From positions 1 to 33,871 of the forward strand of contig LJUJ01000026.1 in the NCBI GenBank assembly GCA_001303785.1: a DNA stretch of 33,871 nt. The letters are read 5' to 3'. This stretch comes from Caldifarciminota bacterium SM23_42 (GTDB lineage Bacteria > Hydrothermota > Tepidihabitantia > SM23-42). The translations under genes and the position numbers were made by a program. The notes beneath the pieces are model-generated. The model searched no databases. It saw nothing but the letters and a program-made list of their open reading frames with translations, and had not been told where the DNA came from. Shown here piece by piece: positions 31,171 through 33,871 of the stretch (its first letter is position 1; every line of letters begins with the position of its first letter).

Positions 31171-31929
31171 TCAAAATTTCTCAAGTGCTGCTCTCAGTTT
31201 TTCGCGCGTTTTATCTGAATACCAGAGATCAATAAAAATCTTCTCTTTCCCCAAAAGATTACCTCGTATCTGCTCAGCAATCTTCTCCGTGCGATTTCGC
31301 TTTATCATGCCAAAGGCTTCAGTTGATAAGGCAATTATTGATTGTGCTTTTTCGATTGACTGTGCCGCAACACGATCCAACGGCAAAACTTCATCAACCA
31401 GACCCATTTCAAGCGTCTCTTCTGGCGGGAAGAAATCACCAGTATCCAAAATCGTGCGCGCAGTATGATCATCGACGATCTGCCTCAGAATACAATCAGC
31501 CGGATACGGTAGGGGTACACCAAGTTTAATCTCATTGAGTCCCATCAGTTTCTTGCCCTCAGCAATGAATCGGTAATCACAACAAAGCGTCAATATGCAC
31601 CCTCCAGCTACAGCATGGCCGGTAATGGCTGCAATAACAGGTTTTGGAAAAGTGTACAGATGTATGCACAGGTGATTAAAAGAGTGATAGAAATCCTCGA
31701 AATCATCCCTATTCAATCTGATGAGTTCGGGAATATCAAAACCGATAGAGAAAAATTTGTCGTTGGCACTGGTAAGCACAATCCCATCTACATCACCGTC
31801 TTCCCCACTTAGCCGCAAGTGCTCAGATACTTCATTGATTAAATCCAGATTTATTGCATTAGTAACTTCACGGTTCAATCTTAATACGGCTATATTACCA
31901 CTGACTTCTCTATTCACGAGTTTCTTCAT
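31171..31929 (-). CDS. Crotonase-family enoyl-CoA isomerase-like protein
   Basis: 252 residues. The oxyanion-hole elements of the crotonase fold are FFSIGFDI and GHAVAGGCILTLCCDYRF. The second catalytic Glu is kept (E133 in MGLNEIKLGVPLP), while the position of the hydratase Glu is Ile112 (GGCILT instead of GGCEL). The pattern (GGC-I/L, CDYR, GLNE, FFPPEE, GLVDEV) is close to delta3-delta2 enoyl-CoA isomerases, which use only the second Glu to shift a double bond. It is therefore more likely an isomerase than a hydratase. The ATG overlaps the DUF3788 stop (ATGA), with AGGAAAG upstream. No other fatty-acid oxidation gene is nearby. Confidence 0.87.
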   Translation of the reverse strand: MKKLVNREVSGNIAVLRLNREVTNAINLDLINEVSEHLRLSGEDGDVDGIVLTSANDKFFSIGFDIPELIRLNRDDFEDFYHSFNHLCIHLYTFPKPVIAAITGHAVAGGCILTLCCDYRFIAEGKKLMGLNEIKLGVPLPYPADCILRQIVDDHTARTILDTGDFFPPEETLEMGLVDEVLPLDRVAAQSIEKAQSIIALSTEAFGMIKRNRTEKIAEQIRGNLLGKEKIFIDLWYSDKTREKLRAALEKF

Positions 31930-32381
31930 GAAACTTTCCTGCCTTTCTGTCTCCTCTTCATCTTGATGAGCGCGATGACATCCTTCACATCACTATTATT
32001 CACAACTCTTTTGTACAGCCATTTTCCATCGTGGTATTGATAAGCTGTCTTGAACAACCTCCGGGTGTCTTCGTTGAAACTCAGTCTTTTCTCCTCAAAC
32101 TGGGCAACTTCTTTCTTGCCAAGGACCACTAATACGGTAAATGCCTTGGTCTCTGGAAAGAGCACGCAGAGTGTCTTGTTCTTCCGCGTGTATTTAAAAC
32201 ACCAACCATATTTGATGCCATAGAAGTGCAATTCTGGTTTGAAATCGTAGTTCACCTTAAGGAAAGCTCTCAGTTGCTTCCACAACTTTGTACCGCGCGT
32301 CCCTATGGCTACCAATATGCTTCTCTCAGATGGCTTTGTTTCTCCGTCGAGAAGTCTCTGGTACTTATTCTTTTTCAACAC
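31926..32381 (-). CDS. DUF3788 family protein
   Basis: 151 residues. LWKQLRAFLKVNYDFKPELHFYGIKYGWCFKYTRKNKTLCVLFPETKAFTVLVVLG and the tail YHDGKWLYKRVVNNSDVKDVIALIKMK reproduce the DUF3788 layout (W..L..F....Y...PE....K.GW...Y......L..L.P....F...VVLG, then HDGKWL.....). The family is small, cytoplasmic and of unknown function. The frame starts at GTG 32381, with AGGAGG three bases before it; the next codon is a TTG at better spacing. It is 17 bases after the zinc-ribbon gene and overlaps the isomerase gene by ATGA. Confidence 0.8.
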   Translation of the reverse strand: MLKKNKYQRLLDGETKPSERSILVAIGTRGTKLWKQLRAFLKVNYDFKPELHFYGIKYGWCFKYTRKNKTLCVLFPETKAFTVLVVLGKKEVAQFEEKRLSFNEDTRRLFKTAYQYHDGKWLYKRVVNNSDVKDVIALIKMKRRQKGRKVS

Positions 32382-32398
32382 AAACCTCCTTTTACGTA

Positions 32399-32575
32399 TT
32401 ATGGTTCTTTACGCCACCGTTTCAAAGTCGGGATGATCTCATCCGCCTGAGCACGGGCTTTCTCTTTAGGTATACTCATCTGCGATACCGCGATCTCATC
32501 GGCATTGGTACCGAAATCCTTCTCTTTCTGCATAGGCATACCACAACTCTGACATATAAAAGCTTTTGCTTCCAC
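32399..32575 (-). CDS. Short zinc-ribbon protein (PF12674-like) lacking its second CxxC
   Basis: 58 residues from a GTG at 32575, with an excellent SD (GGAAGGAGG) upstream. The start ICQSCGMPMQKEKDFGTNAD is the first knuckle of the small zinc-ribbon family, and the end SIPKEKARAQADEIIPTLKRWRKEP matches the usual C-terminus. The middle of normal members, about 35-40 residues holding a second C-x-x-C (as in EYCKYCYQ.G.F), is missing, although the frame is intact. The gene is too short for most gene finders. It is the first gene of the operon starting at the 32654 promoter. It cannot bind zinc as a monomer in the standard way; it may dimerise, or may be a remnant. Confidence 0.7.
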   Translation of the reverse strand: MEAKAFICQSCGMPMQKEKDFGTNADEIAVSQMSIPKEKARAQADEIIPTLKRWRKEP

Positions 32576-32626
32576 GCTGTAACCTCCTTCCTCTCTTGTG
32601 CAGTTTTGTGCTTAGTGTTTCAACGA

Positions 32627-32654
32627 ATTCTACTTGCGCAGCATACAATGTCAA
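32627..32654 (-). promoter_or_regulatory. Predicted promoter of the zinc-ribbon/DUF3788/isomerase/DUF3795 operon
   Basis: Minus strand TTGACA (32654-32649), 16-base spacer, TAGAAT (32632-32627). The predicted leader is about 45 bases, ending with the SD of the zinc-ribbon gene. Confidence 0.65.
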
Positions 32655-32869
32655 TGCACTTTGACAAGTCTAAGATGCATCACCACCCTGCTCGCATTGG
32701 CCTCAACAGGTGGCGATAATAAACTACCCATCAATCTAAGAAATGCCCACCCATGAGTCACTTGTCACTGAGGTAAGTGATTCCATCGCGTTTATCTCAA
32801 ACGAATTTAGAGAAGCAATGTCAAATTCATGCCATCTATACTTGGAGACACACGTAAGGAGTGTGAAGA
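32655..32869. other. Intergenic region downstream of the flavin reductase-like gene
   Basis: No coding ORF is supported (the plus-strand ORF 32743-32946 runs antisense into a real gene and has no SD). Weak hairpins occur (TCACTT / AAGTGA near 32758-32780), but none has a terminator-like T run. I see nothing else in it. Confidence 0.4.
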
Positions 32870-33412
32870 CTAATCTGTTTCTTTTTCTGGCAGAATTTTC
32901 TCGCCGAGTCGATAGTACGAGAAATCACCCCCGGTTGTCCAAGTAATCAACCGAGCTCTTTGCATATCGATCACGCCTTCTTTCACGAGTTCGGGGTTTG
33001 CATAGGATTTCACAACCTTACCGATTATTCCTTTGCTGGGCTCGTAATCGACAATGTCGGTCACCTTACACTCCATGGTGAGGGGACACTCACGTATCAT
33101 AGGCGCAGACTCGAGCTTGCCGTAAAAAGTGTGAAACAGCTTCGACTTGTCGACATCACGGCCTGACTTGCTACCACAAATCTCAATTTCCTTCATTAGT
33201 CTATCTGATGGGATGTTCACACTGAATGCTTTGTTTTCCTGAATGCCGACCCACGTGTAACGCTTCTTATATAGACTAAAGAAAACATGCTTGCCAAAAT
33301 CAAAGGGTGACATATATCCTATTATGCAGTAGTTCGGCCGACCATCGATCAGAGTACCCACCAAAACTACAGGTAATGGATTCAAGATGTTGCCTTCAAA
33401 TTCCTTCTTCAT
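32870..33412 (-). CDS. Flavin reductase-like (FMN-binding split barrel) protein
   Basis: 180 residues. The split-barrel pattern is visible: NPLPVVLVGTLIDGRPNYCIIGYMSPFDFGKHVFFSLYKKRYTWVGIQENKAFSVNIPS, then KSKLFHTFYGKLESAPMIRECPLTMECKVTDIVDY. This is the flavin reductase-like/FMN-binding domain family (T...G.PN........ P..... ........FsVNIPS). It probably binds FMN and acts as an NAD(P)H-dependent reductase or unknown flavoprotein. Its ATG overlaps the stop of the cupin gene by one base (TAATG), so the two are translated together. No signal peptide. Confidence 0.85.
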   Translation of the reverse strand: MKKEFEGNILNPLPVVLVGTLIDGRPNYCIIGYMSPFDFGKHVFFSLYKKRYTWVGIQENKAFSVNIPSDRLMKEIEICGSKSGRDVDKSKLFHTFYGKLESAPMIRECPLTMECKVTDIVDYEPSKGIIGKVVKSYANPELVKEGVIDMQRARLITWTTGGDFSYYRLGEKILPEKETD

Positions 33413-33777
33413 TACTTACTCCTTTCTTCATCCAAATATTCGTGCCTTATTGGAGACCATGCGTCTACGGCTATCACCCGTTTATCCTTTGTGTATGCGG
33501 CATGTGGAGCATTTAAGGGGATAGCAATGACGGTACCGGGCTCCAGACATATCGTCTTGTCAGCAATTTCGAAAAAGAATTCACCTTCAAGAACGAACGT
33601 TATCTGCTCGCTCTCATGCTTGTGTCTCTCAAATCTGGTTTCTGGTTCTATGTCAAAATAGGTAAACATGGCTTTGTCCAAAGCGATTGCCCACATCTTT
33701 ACTCCCGGCATTTTAGGCGCAAAGTCGAGCAATTCTTTTGTTATATAAAATATTTTATTATCGATTCTTCTGGTCAT
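33412..33777 (-). CDS. Small cupin-domain protein (start uncertain)
   Basis: 121 residues from the ATG at 33777. The cupin motif 1 is ERHKHESEQITFVLEGEFFFEI (two His, one Glu as metal ligands) and motif 2 is PGTVIAIPLNAPHAAYT (third His). Single-domain cupins bind a metal and often a small-molecule ligand; the specific role is unknown. No SD precedes the ATG, and the frame stays open upstream to the edge of the window with a plausible sequence (KTNEFLNLCPTSAV). The true start, or a longer protein, may lie outside. It is followed directly by the flavin reductase-like gene. Confidence 0.82.
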   Translation of the reverse strand: MTRRIDNKIFYITKELLDFAPKMPGVKMWAIALDKAMFTYFDIEPETRFERHKHESEQITFVLEGEFFFEIADKTICLEPGTVIAIPLNAPHAAYTKDKRVIAVDAWSPIRHEYLDEERSK

Positions 33778-33871
33778 ACAAACGGCACTTGTCGGACAAA
33801 GGTTCAGGAATTCATTAGTCTTTCGAATTGTCTCTGGTAACTTACTTCGATCAACAACCGTGAATCCGAGT

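Noticed and set aside
32743-32946. 67-codon plus-strand ORF
   Set aside because: No SD and it runs antisense into the flavin reductase-like gene.

Overview
The window looks like part of an uncultured FCB-group-like bacterium (a WOR-3/Stahlbacteria- or Cloacimonetes-type lineage is my guess, not a demonstrated assignment). The main reason is that five separate secreted proteins end in the same kind of roughly 80-residue FlgD-like/type-A C-terminal sorting domain (a 'FPNPF' strand, then '.KI.D..GR.V', then 'G.Y...' and a basic end) that FCB bacteria use for type IX-like secretion. Shine-Dalgarno sites (GGAGG) and sigma70-type promoters (TTGACA/TATAAT) are easy to see. No rRNA, tRNA, CRISPR array, transposase or phage gene was found.

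Layout. 106-2435 (-): a K+ uptake operon trkH-trkA with a possible 34-codon leader ORF. 2440-3060: a promoter-bearing intergenic region. 3061-5045 (+): a seven-repeat secreted propeller and an outer-membrane barrel protein. 5218-6192 (+): a PLP-dependent D-cysteine desulfhydrase/ACC-deaminase-like enzyme. 6311-9265 (-): a lipocalin-like protein, an isochorismatase-like hydrolase and a secreted propeller. 9569-11488 (+): a secreted zincin with two InlB-type repeats, closed by a clear terminator. 11635-12309 (-): a homocysteine methyltransferase lacking its N-terminus. 12456-14907 (+): a DUF2279-like membrane protein followed by psd and pssA (phosphatidylethanolamine synthesis).

14991-21168 (-): a flavodoxin, then a compact operon (upstream to downstream) of MBL-fold hydrolase, 12-Asp-box secreted propeller, TIGR04076-like protein and alkaline phosphatase. 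21239-22783 (-): NTF2-like and GNAT proteins downstream of a decayed alpha/beta hydrolase, which sits beside a 28-bp-arm inverted repeat. 22898-26679 (-): a micro-ORF, a secreted class-C serine hydrolase and an S9 prolyl oligopeptidase-type peptidase.

26929-30062 (-): an envelope-stress type module: DUF4097 protein, ECF sigma factor, zinc-finger anti-sigma, membrane-anchored LTxxQ protein, Spy/CpxP-like protein and terminator. 30136-32654 (-): an operon driven by a good promoter, with a short zinc-ribbon protein carrying an internal deletion, DUF3788, an enoyl-CoA isomerase-like protein and a DUF3795 Cys-rich protein. 32870-33777 (-): cupin and flavin reductase-like genes at the edge.

The window is mostly housekeeping and envelope/secretome genes. 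I do not see a convincing new defence or mobile system. The observations I rate highest are the promoters placed a few bases from SD-less start codons (probable leaderless mRNAs), the pseudogene next to a GGGGTCA-core inverted repeat with a second copy of that core 6.4 kb away, the zinc-ribbon deletion variant, the leader ORF in front of trkH, and near-identical DNA shared by sorting domains of two divergent genes.
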